NCBI GenBank assembly: GCA_013289855.1 | Contig: JABCZD010000008.1 | Span: 124,001 to 188,000, forward strand | Direction: 5' to 3' | DNA length: 64,000 nt | Origin: Acidobacteriota bacterium | Lineage (GTDB): Bacteria; Acidobacteriota; Terriglobia; Acidiferrales; UBA7541 | Shown here: in pieces, positions 26,789-35,250 of the stretch | Layout of the letters: every line of letters starts with the position of its first letter | How positions within the stretch are numbered: the first letter of the stretch is position 1 | Program-made: the position numbers and the translations under genes | The notes under the pieces: generated by a model | Databases searched by the model: none | What the model was told of the DNA's origin: nothing | The model's input: the letters and a program-made list of their open reading frames with translations, nothing else

Positions 26789-29512
26789 TTGCAAGCGACG
26801 GCATCAACACGTCATTCGCACCACCACGCACGCGGCGACGCCAAATCCCCTGCAAGGGCGTCTCATTTCCGCGAAGTGTCAGCCGTCATCACTATTTTTG
26901 TTTTCATTTTTCTGCGGGCCCCACAAATCACCGCGCAATCCACTCCTTCATCCGCCGCTCCGATCAATTCGTCCGCTAGTCCCGCCCCCCTGGAACTCTC
27001 CCGCACCATCCGCCCCTGGGAATTTCTTTCCGCCGTCGGCACCGAAGCCGGCATCTTCGGCAACGAATCCGGCACCGTCGAAGCCTGGGTCTATCCTTTA
27101 AAAATCCTGCGCGACTTCCACCTCCGCTTCCACACCGACGACCGCATCATCGATTCCGCCACTCTCGCCCGCACCATCACCGCGCGCCCCGAATCCGTCA
27201 CCATCCTCTACACCGGTGACACCTACAACGTCCGCGAAACTTTCTTCGTCCCCGTTGCCGAACAAGGCGCAATCATCCGCCTGGAAATCGAAACCGAGCA
27301 CCCGCTCGAAATTGAAGCGCTCTTCCAGCGCGATCTTCAGCTTGAATGGCCCGCCGGACTCGGCGGCACCTACGGTTACTGGGACGAGCCCCGCAAATCC
27401 TTTTACTTCGGCGAAGAAACAAAAAAGTTCGTTGCGTTCGTAGGTTCGCCCAGCGCCAGGAGCGAGCAAGTCGAATACGCCACCAACTATTCCAGTTCCG
27501 ACCAAAATGGCTTCCGCCTCGGCGTAACCGGAAAGGGTAAAGAAAGCAAACTAATCGTCATCGCCGCTTCGATGAATGGCGGGGCGGAAGCGGAAGCCAC
27601 CTACCATCACCTGCTCAATGACTCCGCCGCACTACTGCAATCCTCCGCAAACTATTATCGCGACTACCTCGCCCGCACCCTCAGCCTCGAACTCCCCGAC
27701 GCGCAACTCCAGCAAGCCTACGATTGGTCCCGCATCAGCGAGCTCCAAGGCGTCGTAAAAAACCCCTACCTCGGCACCGGCATCGTCGCTGGCTATCGCA
27801 CCTCCGGCAGCAGCCAGCGCCCCGGCTTTGCCTGGTTCTTCGGCCGCGATTCCATGTGGACCTCGCTCGCCTACGACGCTTCCGGCGATTTCGCCAGCGC
27901 GCGCCTCGCCCTGGATTTCCTAAGCAAAGTCCAGCGCGCCGACGGAAAAATCCCCCACGAAATCGCGCAAGGCGCCAGCCTCGTCCCTTGGTTCACCGAC
28001 TATCCCTACGCCTTCGCCAGCGCCGACGCGACCCCGCTCTACATCATCGCTATGGAGGATTACCTCTTCGCAAGTGGTGACGTAGCCTTTGTCAAAGAGA
28101 AATGGCCCAGCCTGCAAAGAGCCTACGCGTTTCTTCAATCCACCTACGACGCACAAGGCCTCCCTCAAAATTTCGGCATCGGCCACGGCTGGGTCGAGGG
28201 GGGCCCACTCCTCCCCGTAAAAACTGAGCTATACCAAAGTGCTCTCAGCACCGAAGCCACAGGCGCTATGGGATTGCTTTCGTGGAACACCGGGAACGAA
28301 TCGCCAACCCTTAAAATGGCTACGTTTGACAAGCAGCGCGTACTCTTAAACGAGGCATTTTGGATTCCAGAAACCAAACACTTCGCATTCGCACTGGACA
28401 AGGACGATAAGAAAATCGACGAATCCACGGTCCTCTCCACCGTGCCCATGTGGTTCGGCCTGCTCGATTCGGAAAAAGCTAACTCCATGATCGATGAACT
28501 CGCCAAGCCCGCCCACCAAACCAACTGGGGCATGCGCATCATCGCCAGCGACTCCGCAAAATACAGCGCCGGCGGCTACCACTTCGGCGCGGTCTGGCCC
28601 CTTTTCACCGGCTGGGCCAGCGTCGGCGAATACCACTACCACCGCGCCGCTCCAGCCTACGGCAATCTCCGCGCCAACGCCCTCCTCGCCCTCGACGGCT
28701 CCCTCGGCCATACCACCGAAGTCCTCTCCGGCGATTACTACTCTTCCCTCTCCACCAGTTCCCCGCACCAAATCTGGTCCGCCGCCATGGTCGTCAACCC
28801 CATCCTCCGCGGCATGCTCGGCCTCGACGCCAACGCTATTCGCAACACGCTAAAGCTTTCTCCTCATCTTCCCGCCAACTGGCGAACGCTCTCCGCTCGC
28901 AATATCCGTGCCGGTTCGTGCGTGTTCGATTTAACCTGGATGCGCGACCCAAGTGTCACCACCGTGGTTGTTAGGGCCAAGCCAACCAGCGATGGCGTCG
29001 GAAATAAGGAGAAACCCTGTGACCTCGGCTTTGTTCCGGCGTTTAGCCTACGCGCCACGGTTACGCGTGTCACGCTTGACGGGAAGGACGTTCAGTTCTA
29101 TCTCGAGCCATCTGTAACTGACCAGCATGCTCGTGTGGAATTCGATGTCGGCGATGCACCACGCACCTTGCGGTACTTCGTGCAGAATGATTTTGCGGTC
29201 TCCTACGAGCCCAGCCTTCCGAATCTCGGCGCCGCCAGCGATGGCTTGCACATACTCACCGAAGAGTGGACGCAGTCCAGAGATCAACTTACGCTACATC
29301 TCTCCGGAATCGCGAATCACGAATATTTCCTCAGCGTTTCGGACCCACTCCAAGTAGCCTCCGTGGACGGTGGTGAGTTAGTTGGGCGCGATTCGGCTTC
29401 GCCACAGATTCGCGTACGCATTCCGAATGGCGCGCCAAACACATTCGTGAATAGTTCGCTGACGATTCACCTCGTTTCGAAGCATCGGACTGCCAAAAAT
29501 TCTAGGCCCTAG
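26789..29512 (+). CDS. exported (alpha/alpha)6-barrel glycosidase, glycogen-debranching type
   Basis: This protein of 907 residues has a hydrophobic signal segment near residues 33-50 (ITIFVFIFLRAPQITAQ). An N-terminal beta-sandwich region follows, then a six-hairpin (alpha/alpha)6 domain around residues 300-720 with motifs GFAWFFGRDSMWTSLAY, DGKIPHEIAQG, GHGWVEGGPLLPVKTELYQS and SAGGYHFGAVWPLFTGW. These match the amylo-alpha-1,6-glucosidase / GDE_C fold; acidic residues in GRDSMW and EGG are candidate catalytic or binding groups. A TTG start is assumed. The GH13 gene follows after 24 bases, so the pair probably degrades alpha-glucans in the periplasm. Bases about 28190-28440 and 28850-29512 use different codons from the rest. 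Exact substrate is not certain. Confidence 0.75.
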   Translation: MQATASTRHSHHHARGDAKSPARASHFREVSAVITIFVFIFLRAPQITAQSTPSSAAPINSSASPAPLELSRTIRPWEFLSAVGTEAGIFGNESGTVEAWVYPLKILRDFHLRFHTDDRIIDSATLARTITARPESVTILYTGDTYNVRETFFVPVAEQGAIIRLEIETEHPLEIEALFQRDLQLEWPAGLGGTYGYWDEPRKSFYFGEETKKFVAFVGSPSARSEQVEYATNYSSSDQNGFRLGVTGKGKESKLIVIAASMNGGAEAEATYHHLLNDSAALLQSSANYYRDYLARTLSLELPDAQLQQAYDWSRISELQGVVKNPYLGTGIVAGYRTSGSSQRPGFAWFFGRDSMWTSLAYDASGDFASARLALDFLSKVQRADGKIPHEIAQGASLVPWFTDYPYAFASADATPLYIIAMEDYLFASGDVAFVKEKWPSLQRAYAFLQSTYDAQGLPQNFGIGHGWVEGGPLLPVKTELYQSALSTEATGAMGLLSWNTGNESPTLKMATFDKQRVLLNEAFWIPETKHFAFALDKDDKKIDESTVLSTVPMWFGLLDSEKANSMIDELAKPAHQTNWGMRIIASDSAKYSAGGYHFGAVWPLFTGWASVGEYHYHRAAPAYGNLRANALLALDGSLGHTTEVLSGDYYSSLSTSSPHQIWSAAMVVNPILRGMLGLDANAIRNTLKLSPHLPANWRTLSARNIRAGSCVFDLTWMRDPSVTTVVVRAKPTSDGVGNKEKPCDLGFVPAFSLRATVTRVTLDGKDVQFYLEPSVTDQHARVEFDVGDAPRTLRYFVQNDFAVSYEPSLPNLGAASDGLHILTEEWTQSRDQLTLHLSGIANHEYFLSVSDPLQVASVDGGELVGRDSASPQIRVRIPNGAPNTFVNSSLTIHLVSKHRTAKNSRP

Positions 29513-29536
29513 TTGTCGTTGTTCAGGAGACGCAAC

Positions 29537-31237
29537 ATGAAGAAGACGCAACTTCTCGCGCTATTGCTCGCCACGGTGTTCGTGCCGCTCGCCGCCCACG
29601 CCCAGCAAAAACCCGTCGACCCCGCCGGCCACCAGTGGTGGCAACACGCCGTCTTCTACGAAATCTACCCGCGCAGCTTCGCCGACAGCAACAACAACGG
29701 CATCGGCGATCTCAACGGCATCGCCCAGCACCTCGACTATCTAAAGCAACTCGGCGTCGACGCCATCTGGATCACCCCGTGCTTCCCCTCCCCGCAGGTC
29801 GACTTCGGCTACGACGTCTCCGACTACGAAGCCATCGATCCCATGTATGGCACCCTCGCCGATTTCGACCACCTCGTCGCCGGCGGCAAGAAACACAACA
29901 TCCGCGTCATCCTCGATTTCGTCGTCAATCACACCTCCGATCAGCACAAATGGTTCATCGACTCTAAATCTTCAAGAACCTCCGAGCATCGCGACTGGTA
30001 CATCTGGCGTGATGGCAAAGGCCCCAATCAGCTCCCCAACAATTGGCTCTCCACTTTCGGCAGCCCCGCATGGACTCTCGACCCCAAAACCAATCAGTAT
30101 TACTACCACTATTTTTATCCCGAGCAGCCGGATCTCAACTGGCGCAATCCCGCGGTTGAAAAAGCCATGCTGGACGTTACTCGCTTCTGGTACAAGCGCG
30201 GTGTGGCCGGCTTCCGTCTCGACGCCGTCGATACTCTCTACGAAGATCCCAACCTCACCGACAATCTTCCGCTCCCCGGCACCGATAAATTCGGCCGCCC
30301 CAATCAAGACGAAAAATACAACAAAAAACTCCCCGAAGTTCACGATGCCATGCGCAAACTCCGCACCGTGGCCAACGAATACGGCTCTGTTTTAATCGGC
30401 GAAACCTGGACCGCCAACGTCGCCCAACTCAAGGATTACTACGGCGCAAAAAACGACGAACTGCAAATGCCCATGGACCTGATGATGACCGGCTTCAAAG
30501 GCCTCAGCGCCAATGAATACCGCGCCCACATCGGCGAGGTAAATTCCTCCGGCCAGTGGCCCGTCTGGGTCATCACCAATCACGACATCGTTCGCTCCTA
30601 CACGCGTTACGCCGACGGCGCGCACAATGACGACATCGCCAAATTGATGGGTGCCCTGTACCTCACCCTGCGCGGCTCCGCCATCATGTATTACGGCGAA
30701 GAAATCGGCATGGAAAACAACATTCCCAAGAGCCGCGACGAAGTTCAGGATCCCATCGGAAAAATCGGCTGGCCGATTGAAAAGGGCCGCGATGGCGAGC
30801 GCACCCCCATGCAATGGACCGACGGCGTCAACGCCGGCTTCAGCACCGCCAAGCCCTGGCTGCCCGTCCCCGCCAGCGCCAAAACGCACAACGTCGAAAC
30901 CGAAGCCAAAGATCCCGATTCCATCCTCAATTTCTACCGCCAGCTCTTAGCCCTGCGCCACAAAGAACCCACGCTACTCGAAGGCGACTACTTCGCCATC
31001 AACGAAGACGACCCCAACGTCTTCGCCTATCTCCGCCGCTACAAAGACGAAGCCATCATGGTCGTCCTCAACATGTCCGCCACCCAGCAAAAAGTTCAAT
31101 TCAATCTAGCCCCAGCCGGCTTCTCCGCCCCAAAACTTTCCCTGCTACTAACCAACGCCCACGCCCCAGTAGCAGCCGCCTCCGACGGCCTAACCATGCA
31201 ACCCTTCGCCGTCTTCATCGCCAAGGTCACAAAGTAG
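29537..31237 (+). CDS. exported GH13 alpha-glucosidase / alpha-amylase family enzyme
   Basis: This retaining alpha-glycosidase has 566 residues and a Sec signal peptide (MKKTQLLALLLATVF to AHAQ). The ATG at 29537 is chosen because AGGAG lies 9 bases before it and the signal peptide starts there; the frame is open to 29513. GH13 regions are all visible: YEIYPRSFADSNNNGIGDL (region typical of the oligo-1,6-glucosidase/alpha-glucosidase group), DFVVNHTSDQH, nucleophile Asp in GFRLDAVD (about residue 228), acid/base Glu in LIGETW (about 289) and the third Asp in TNHDIVR (about 350). The upstream debranching-type gene is probably in the same operon. Likely releases glucose from short alpha-glucans; trehalose-type activities are alternatives. 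Confidence 0.92.
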   Translation: MKKTQLLALLLATVFVPLAAHAQQKPVDPAGHQWWQHAVFYEIYPRSFADSNNNGIGDLNGIAQHLDYLKQLGVDAIWITPCFPSPQVDFGYDVSDYEAIDPMYGTLADFDHLVAGGKKHNIRVILDFVVNHTSDQHKWFIDSKSSRTSEHRDWYIWRDGKGPNQLPNNWLSTFGSPAWTLDPKTNQYYYHYFYPEQPDLNWRNPAVEKAMLDVTRFWYKRGVAGFRLDAVDTLYEDPNLTDNLPLPGTDKFGRPNQDEKYNKKLPEVHDAMRKLRTVANEYGSVLIGETWTANVAQLKDYYGAKNDELQMPMDLMMTGFKGLSANEYRAHIGEVNSSGQWPVWVITNHDIVRSYTRYADGAHNDDIAKLMGALYLTLRGSAIMYYGEEIGMENNIPKSRDEVQDPIGKIGWPIEKGRDGERTPMQWTDGVNAGFSTAKPWLPVPASAKTHNVETEAKDPDSILNFYRQLLALRHKEPTLLEGDYFAINEDDPNVFAYLRRYKDEAIMVVLNMSATQQKVQFNLAPAGFSAPKLSLLLTNAHAPVAAASDGLTMQPFAVFIAKVTK

Positions 31238-31417
31238 CCAAGGCGGGTCGCCCGCAAATCCCCGCGCAGACCGTGGAGAAAGTGCAGGTGAGTTCCCGCT
31301 TTGCCTTCAGGGGAGATGTGAACGATCAAGAGGGCGGCCTTTTTTAATGCGTCTATCAGGCGTGTGTAAGCCCTCTGACGGAGGGTTGACTCATTTGGTC
31401 TCCACATGGCTCGGCAT

Positions 31418-31425
31418 GATATAGA
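31418..31425 (+). promoter_or_regulatory. extended -10-like element, possible leaderless transcript
   Basis: TATAGA preceded by TG at the extended position ends 6 bases before the ATG at 31432. There is no purine-rich ribosome site between them. Confidence 0.3.
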
Positions 31426-31431
31426 TTTGTT

Positions 31432-32457
31432 ATGGAAAGTCATCCCGTGCCGCCCGTAAACGCTTTGCGATTCTCCTATCTGGCGCTTCCAGCTTTGTTT
31501 TATGTCTTGCAGTTGCCGATGGTAAGCCTCTCCCAGACCGCCCTAGCGTCGCAAACGACTATCCGCGTGAATTCCTCTCTTGTTTTGGTGGACGTGATTA
31601 CGCAGGATGCGAAGACTGGTCTACCTCTTAAAGATTTGAAAAAAAGTGACTTTAGAGTCTTTGATGACGGCTCGGAAATGGATATCCGGAGTTTTGACGT
31701 CGGCGCTCGCTTCGGCGCCCGACCAGTAGCACTGTGGTTCGTGGTCATCTGTAACGAGCACGATTGGGACGAGAAGGGCTCGGGTTTTATCCGTGGTCAA
31801 GGACAACTTCTGAGGCCCGCGCTAAATCATCTCGATAAAAACGACACATTCGCCGTTGCGCACTGGTGTGACAACGGAAAGCAACAAGTTGACGCAATGC
31901 CGTCACACGACATCGATGAAGCGCTCAATAAATTGGACGGACTGTTCCACCTACGGCCGGTCGAACCTGCAACGCGCAAAGGTGAACTGGCCTTGCAGGG
32001 AATGTTGCGATCCATCTTGGACATTTCCAGGTCTACAACTCCGCAACCGCTGCCGGTAATTGTATTTTTGTACGGCGACCATAGCGGAATGGCGCGTGAG
32101 GAAGTTGACGATATTCTAAAAGACCTCCTGGAAACTTCCGTGATCGTTTTTGGCATTAACGACGGAGCGGTACCTGTAAGTTCAATCTTTCTTGCCAACT
32201 TCCACGCACAGCCAAACGTAGCGCGGTTTTTGGCAGTTAAGACCGGGGGACAGTTCTTTTCCGTGCCACCTAAAATGTTTGGTACCGCCTTGGACGACAT
32301 TCTCGTACAAGTTCATTTCCGCTACGTATTGGGCTTCCAGCCGCCGCAGCTTGACGGTAAGAGACACAATCTAACGGTCCAATTGACGGACGCCGCCGGA
32401 ACCAAATTCCCCGACGCTCGACTGGCATTCCGTCCAGTCTACATTCCAATAAAATGA
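31432..32457 (+). CDS. secreted VWFA-related domain protein
   Basis: This protein matches the Acidobacteria-rich VWFA-related family (the type described by TIGR03436). A signal peptide (LALPALFYVLQLPMVSLSQ) is followed by the diagnostic beta region IRVNSSLVLVDVITQDAKTG with LKKSDFRVFDDG, then a von Willebrand A-like fold and the C-terminal HFRYVLGFQPP segment. The MIDAS site is degenerate: the usual DxSGS is replaced by VVICNEHDWDEKG near residue 105. Metal-dependent adhesion is therefore doubtful. No Shine-Dalgarno precedes the ATG. Function unknown; probably periplasmic or surface-located. Confidence 0.82.
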   Translation: MESHPVPPVNALRFSYLALPALFYVLQLPMVSLSQTALASQTTIRVNSSLVLVDVITQDAKTGLPLKDLKKSDFRVFDDGSEMDIRSFDVGARFGARPVALWFVVICNEHDWDEKGSGFIRGQGQLLRPALNHLDKNDTFAVAHWCDNGKQQVDAMPSHDIDEALNKLDGLFHLRPVEPATRKGELALQGMLRSILDISRSTTPQPLPVIVFLYGDHSGMAREEVDDILKDLLETSVIVFGINDGAVPVSSIFLANFHAQPNVARFLAVKTGGQFFSVPPKMFGTALDDILVQVHFRYVLGFQPPQLDGKRHNLTVQLTDAAGTKFPDARLAFRPVYIPIK

Positions 32458-32560
32458 AGAAGTGGCGGCTCCTGATAAGTCATGCGAGTTCAAGGGGTCG
32501 ACCCAACGCTCGTTCGAACTTTCGCCGAGTCTGGTCCTTGAAAAATTCCCAAAATGATGC

Positions 32561-32590
32561 TTGACAAGGTACCTACTGATTTGTTACTGT
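32561..32590 (+). promoter_or_regulatory. promoter-like site with no gene downstream on its strand
   Basis: A perfect TTGACA hexamer is followed after 17-18 bases by TTACTG/TACTGT. No plus-strand gene begins in the next 2.5 kb; the cytochrome gene downstream is on the minus strand. A long inverted repeat lies about 110 bases further on. Confidence 0.4.
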
Positions 32591-32700
32591 TCTCGCGTAG
32601 AGAAGTGCGCCCGGCCAACTGCCAGCCAAGCCTCGGCCTGAATTCCTAGTAACCACTTTATCACTAAAAATGGCCCATAACTCCCGCAGAATGAACACTT

Positions 32701-32757
32701 GCGAAAGGTTGTGAAAACACAGCCACTTAAAGTCCCTGTGTTTTCACAACCTTTCGC
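32701..32757. repeat. perfect 22-bp inverted repeat (long hairpin)
   Basis: Left arm 32701-32722 (begins GCGAAAGGTTGTG) and right arm 32736-32757 are exact reverse complements, separated by 13 bases. A 22-bp uninterrupted stem is far longer than chance or an ordinary terminator requires. There is no T-run on either side. It lies 90 bases past the stop of the minus-strand cytochrome gene and 110 bases downstream of an orphan plus-strand promoter-like site. Confidence 0.85.
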
Positions 32758-32847
32758 GACGCGCAGGGGTCATCCATCCAATCCCAACGCAACGACCCGA
32801 CTGGCGAGTTTGGCCGCCAGCGCATCACCAAGGAGCCCGGCACATCC

Positions 32848-35136
32848 TCAATGCGCGACGCACTTGGCCTCTCCGGAGTCCAGTTGCCTCAGCATCCCGC
32901 GCGCCGCTGCCGAATCCGGATTGAACTCCAGCACCCGGGCCACCACCGCATGCGCCTGGTCGCCGTGCCCGGCCACACACAAGCCGCGTGCCAAATTCAA
33001 TCCCAGCGAACTCCGCGCCGGCGCTCGTTCAAACGCGCCTTTCCATAGTTCGATGGCACGTTCCATGTGCCCGGCATTCGCTTCAATCACCGCCAGATCC
33101 GACGCCGCCTCGCCCGCCAGCGGATCAATGCGCAACGCGTGCTCGTAGTGTTCGCGCGCCTTGTCGATAAGTTTGCGCCGCTGCTCGTTGTACCCCAGCG
33201 CGGAAAGTATCGCCGGATCTTCGGGACTCTGCACCACCGCCTGCTCCAGCAGACGCGTGGCTTGCGAGAACGCATAGCTCGAGTTGCCGCCACCCATCGC
33301 CACCCAGGCCAGCGCCAGGTCGCGCACCGATTCGTCCGCCTGTCCCGTAGGCGCCGATTCCGCAGGCGCCAGTCCCGTAGAGGACAGTCCCGGAGAGGCT
33401 GATCCCGTAGGCGTCGGAAAGCGCGTCAGTTTCGGTTCCGCCGGCGGCACGTGCGAGGGGTCGTACGCCGATCCCACGCCCTGCAACGGCATCAAGGGCA
33501 CGCGCAGAATGCGATGATCCGTGGCCTGCGTATGTGCCACATCGTTGGTGGCCAGCCGCGCCATGTGGCATTGCGCGCAGTCCGGCTGCTCCACGTGATG
33601 CTTAGCGGCAAAAGGCTCGCCATGGCACGCCAAACATTTCCCGCGGTAAAAAGCCACCTTCTCGACCGGCGTCGGCGATGAATGCGGGTCATGACACGAC
33701 GTACACGTCATGGCATCACCCGAAACGCGCTTGCATTTGCTCTCTGCCAGCGCTTCAAACTGACTCACCGCCCGCATCTTGTCCTTGCCGCCGCCCGTCA
33801 ACACAAAGTAGTGCACGAAATCAGAAAGGTCTTCACCGGCCTGAAATTGATACAGGTGTCGCCCCGGCTGCTCGATCGCCGCGTTGCCCTCGAGGTGGCA
33901 TTGCATGCACACCGCGTCGCGCCGCGCCGGCGCAAGTTTCGCGGGATTCACAATCCCAGCGCCCGTTCCGACGTCCCCTGTCGCACCAGTTGCCGCGCCC
34001 GTTGTTACGCCAGTTGTCGCTCCGGCTGCTATGGCCGTTCCAGCACCGGTTGTCACTCCCGTCGCCCCGCGCGCACCGGCGGCTGTCTTCGTGCCGCCAG
34101 AAACTTTAGCGGGCGTCGCGCCCATCTGGTTCATGTGCCCCGTGCCCGCGCCATGACAGCGCTCGCACGTAATGCCCGCATGCGCAAAGAGCGGCGTACC
34201 ATATTTATTTTCCGTGCCCGCTATCGGCCCTTGCGAACCACTCGTATGACACGCCAGGCAGGACGACGCAGCCGGCAAATTCAGCGGCACCTCATGCGAA
34301 CCTTCAAACGCCGGCGCCATATCCCACACGCCCTTGGCGTCGATTCCCTTCTGCGCGTAAAAATTAATCGGCGACTCAAATACGAATCCTTCGTCCGCAA
34401 AAAGAAACGTGCGCCCGCGATGCCCGGAGCCAATGAAATACAGCAACTTACGCTTCCCATGCAGTTCGGGTTGCGCGGTGCGATCAAAACTCAGCCAGAC
34501 CTCGTCGTCATCTTCGTACACCCGGTAGTGCACTCCCGACGCCTCGTGCTGCAGCTCGCCAGCCAAAAAGCCCTGCATCGCCGGACCGCTAGCCCGCGCC
34601 ATCGCCGTCGCCGCATAAGTGTCGGCGATTCCGCGATGACACTTCGCGCAAGCCTCATTGCCAGGAATTTCTGTGTTGTTGGTGGCAGCGGATGTCGCAG
34701 CAGTACTCGTAACACCGCCAGGCTTTGGCACCGCCTGCCCTACCGAAAGCGGCGCCGCCACCGCAGCCCACACCATCATCAAAAACAAGCCGCAGGAGCT
34801 ACGCCTTGCCACACGCCAAGTTCGCAACGCTAAGTTTTTGTGGGTCGGAGCTTTAGTTTTGTGGGTCGGAGCTTTAGCTCCGACAATACGTGCTCGGCTA
34901 TCGACGGGCTTTAGCCCCTGAGGAATGGCTTCGTAGAACTCTTCAGGAAAAGGCTCATGTTTGTGGGTCGGAGCTTTAGCTCCGACGATATGTACTTGGC
35001 TCTCGGCGGGCTTTAGCCCCTGAGGAACGGTTCTGTAGAACTTTTCTGAAGCCTCGCAAGTAGGAATCACTACTTCGCCCTGGTCCGCCGGCGCGCTCGC
35101 CGGTCTAGTTGTAAGTCCCAATGTCACCGCAGACAT
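32848..35136 (-). CDS. seven-haem cytochrome c with C-terminal TPR domain
   Basis: This exported multihaem protein has seven CxxCH motifs in order: CAKCH, CLACH, CERCH, CMQCH, CTSCH, CLACH, CAQCH. About five TPR-like helical repeats follow toward the C-terminus (AREHYEHALRIDPLAGEAAS). It is probably a periplasmic electron carrier or complex partner. A Gly/Ala/Thr-rich low-complexity insert of about 45 residues sits between haems 3 and 4, and a Pro/Ser/Thr/Gly-rich stretch precedes the TPRs. The ORF opens at ATG 35136, but its first 108 residues are made largely of translated repeat DNA. A GTG at 34812 would start MARRSSCGLFLMMVWAAV, an excellent signal peptide, and may be the true start. No strong Shine-Dalgarno supports either. 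Confidence 0.85.
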   Translation of the reverse strand: MSAVTLGLTTRPASAPADQGEVVIPTCEASEKFYRTVPQGLKPAESQVHIVGAKAPTHKHEPFPEEFYEAIPQGLKPVDSRARIVGAKAPTHKTKAPTHKNLALRTWRVARRSSCGLFLMMVWAAVAAPLSVGQAVPKPGGVTSTAATSAATNNTEIPGNEACAKCHRGIADTYAATAMARASGPAMQGFLAGELQHEASGVHYRVYEDDDEVWLSFDRTAQPELHGKRKLLYFIGSGHRGRTFLFADEGFVFESPINFYAQKGIDAKGVWDMAPAFEGSHEVPLNLPAASSCLACHTSGSQGPIAGTENKYGTPLFAHAGITCERCHGAGTGHMNQMGATPAKVSGGTKTAAGARGATGVTTGAGTAIAAGATTGVTTGAATGATGDVGTGAGIVNPAKLAPARRDAVCMQCHLEGNAAIEQPGRHLYQFQAGEDLSDFVHYFVLTGGGKDKMRAVSQFEALAESKCKRVSGDAMTCTSCHDPHSSPTPVEKVAFYRGKCLACHGEPFAAKHHVEQPDCAQCHMARLATNDVAHTQATDHRILRVPLMPLQGVGSAYDPSHVPPAEPKLTRFPTPTGSASPGLSSTGLAPAESAPTGQADESVRDLALAWVAMGGGNSSYAFSQATRLLEQAVVQSPEDPAILSALGYNEQRRKLIDKAREHYEHALRIDPLAGEAASDLAVIEANAGHMERAIELWKGAFERAPARSSLGLNLARGLCVAGHGDQAHAVVARVLEFNPDSAAARGMLRQLDSGEAKCVAH
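34835..35049. repeat. dispersed palindromic repeat, family B: two full copies and one partial copy inside the cytochrome ORF
   Basis: Two direct copies of about 90 bases (34857-34947 and 34959-35049) share about 84% identity. Each starts TTTGTGG, contains the palindrome GTCGGAGCTTTAGCTCCGAC and a second hairpin CGGGCTTTAGCCCCTGAGG. A truncated third copy is at 34835-34857. A relative of the second half lies at 62483-62522. On the minus strand the copies read in frame as FYxxxPQGLKPxxS...IVGAKAPTHK. Confidence 0.85.
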
Positions 35137-35250
35137 ACTACAACGAAAACAAAACTCAATTCGCCTATTGGAATGTACCGGTAGGATTCGCTACAGAGGG
35201 AAATTGCAGAATAGTCGCAAATTGAGGGTTACAAATAATGCGTCGGACGC

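Larger units (their letters stand above)
32458..32847. other. 390-base intergenic region
   Basis: Between the VWFA gene and the convergent cytochrome gene I see no protein gene. The region holds a GGGTCGACCC palindrome near 32495-32504, the orphan promoter-like site at 32561-32590 and the 22-bp inverted repeat at 32701-32757. Confidence 0.6.
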
